Assembly: GCA_019752975.1 (NCBI GenBank)
Contig: JAIELM010000239.1
Coordinates: 1-5,021 of the forward strand
From: Undibacterium sp.
GTDB taxonomy: Bacteria > Pseudomonadota > Gammaproteobacteria > Burkholderiales > Burkholderiaceae_D
Direction: 5' to 3'
DNA: 5,021 bases
Below, piece by piece: positions 4,269 to 5,021 of this stretch. Made by a program: the position numbers and the translations under genes. Numbering within the stretch: the first letter of the stretch is position 1; the number at the start of each line of letters is the position of its first letter. The notes beneath the pieces were generated by a model that saw only the letters and a program-made list of their open reading frames with translations, made no database searches and had not been told where the DNA came from.

Positions 4269-5021
4269 ATGGCATTTGTTGAGAAAAAACTTCCGGATGA
4301 CGCATCTGTCGTCGATAAATCCTTAAATTGGATAGATTCCCGTTTTCCGCTGACTAAATTGTGGAATGATCAATGGGGTCAGTACTACGCTCCTAAGAAC
4401 TTTAATTTTTGGTATATCTTTGGCTCCTTAGCCATGTTGGTGTTGGTCATCCAGATTGTGACTGGAATCTTCCTAGTGATGCACTATAAGCCAGATGCTA
4501 ATTTAGCTTTCGCTTCGGTGGAGTACATCATGCGCGAAGTGCCTTCAGGTTGGTTGGTGCGGTATATGCATTCAACTGGGGCGTCATGCTTTTTTATTAT
4601 TGTTTATTTGCATATGACTCGTGCGCTTCTCTACGGTTCATATCGTAAGCCTCGTGAATTGATTTGGTTGTTTGGCTTTGGAATTTTCCTGTGCTTAATG
4701 GCTGAGGGCTTCTTTGGTTACCTCCTACCTTGGGGACAGATGTCCTATTGGGGTGCGCAGGTTATCGTTAATTTGTTTGGCTCGATTCCCTTTATTGGCT
4801 CAGATTTATCTTTGTGGATACGTGGCGACTATGTCGTGTCTGACGCAACCTTGAACCGTTTCTTTTCCTTCCATGTCATTGCGATCCCTCTGGTGTTGTT
4901 GGGTCTTGTGGTGGCACACTTAATTGCTTTACATGAAGTGGGTTCAAATAACCCCGACGGTATTGAAATTAAAGAAAATTTAGATGCAGACGGTCACCCG
5001 GTAGACGGCGTTCCTTCGCAT
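4269..5021 (+). CDS. petB: Cytochrome b subunit of the bc1 complex (3' partial)
   Basis: The ATG at 4269 opens 251 codons that reach the right edge without a stop. This is the membrane subunit of complex III that holds haems bL and bH and forms the quinone sites. The four axial histidines are visible: H101 (RYMHSTGAS) and H115 (YLHMTRA) in helix B, H202 (FFSFHVIAIP) and H217 (VVAHLIALHE) in helix D. GYLLPWGQMSYWGAQVI (150-166) is the conserved helix C/Qo region, and HEVGSNNPDG (222-231) follows helix D. The spacing of the second histidine pair is 15, as in cytochrome b6, against 14 in mitochondrial cytochrome b. The PEWY motif and C-terminal helices lie outside the window. GAGG (4255-4258), inside the end of petA, is the likely ribosome binding site, 10 nt before the start. 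petC (cytochrome c1) would be expected next. Confidence 0.96.
   Translation, partial: MAFVEKKLPDDASVVDKSLNWIDSRFPLTKLWNDQWGQYYAPKNFNFWYIFGSLAMLVLVIQIVTGIFLVMHYKPDANLAFASVEYIMREVPSGWLVRYMHSTGASCFFIIVYLHMTRALLYGSYRKPRELIWLFGFGIFLCLMAEGFFGYLLPWGQMSYWGAQVIVNLFGSIPFIGSDLSLWIRGDYVVSDATLNRFFSFHVIAIPLVLLGLVVAHLIALHEVGSNNPDGIEIKENLDADGHPVDGVPSH

Overview
The window looks like chromosomal DNA of a betaproteobacterium, probably Burkholderiales and perhaps Oxalobacteraceae. This rests on the style of the Rieske protein and cytochrome b and on the mscL/petAB arrangement; it is inference from protein appearance, not a database match. Coding regions have moderate GC and intergenic DNA is AT-rich.

Layout. 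Positions 1-111 are a 12-bp minisatellite that stays open as a run of tetrapeptides and ends at a TGA (112-114). It is probably the C-terminal tail of a gene entering from the left. Positions 115-350 are intergenic and carry one copy (A, 161-245) of an ~85-bp repeat that recurs at 3238-3322 (copy B). Positions ~351-446 are a cyclic di-GMP class I (GEMM-I) riboswitch aptamer. Its leader ends in a 9-bp hairpin (490-520) that buries the ribosome binding site of the next gene. That gene (524-2545) encodes an exported 673-residue metzincin-type zinc protease with a prepeptidase-C-terminal-like domain, a Thr/Pro linker and a C-terminal PKD domain. Two plus-strand terminator-like hairpins follow (2673-2748). 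The mechanosensitive channel gene mscL lies convergently on the minus strand (2739-3158).

A 490-bp intergenic region (3159-3648) holds repeat copy B, small hairpins and a good promoter for the cytochrome bc1 operon. petA (Rieske protein, 3649-4266) is followed two bases later by petB (cytochrome b), which starts at 4269 and runs off the right edge without a stop.

How it fits together. petA-petB encode respiratory complex III subunits and are ordinary housekeeping genes, as is mscL. The notable unit is the riboswitch plus protease: it implies that the second messenger controlling sessile versus motile life directly sets production of an extracytoplasmic protease. The sequence suggests at least translational control by Shine-Dalgarno sequestration. 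The protease substrate cannot be read from the sequence.
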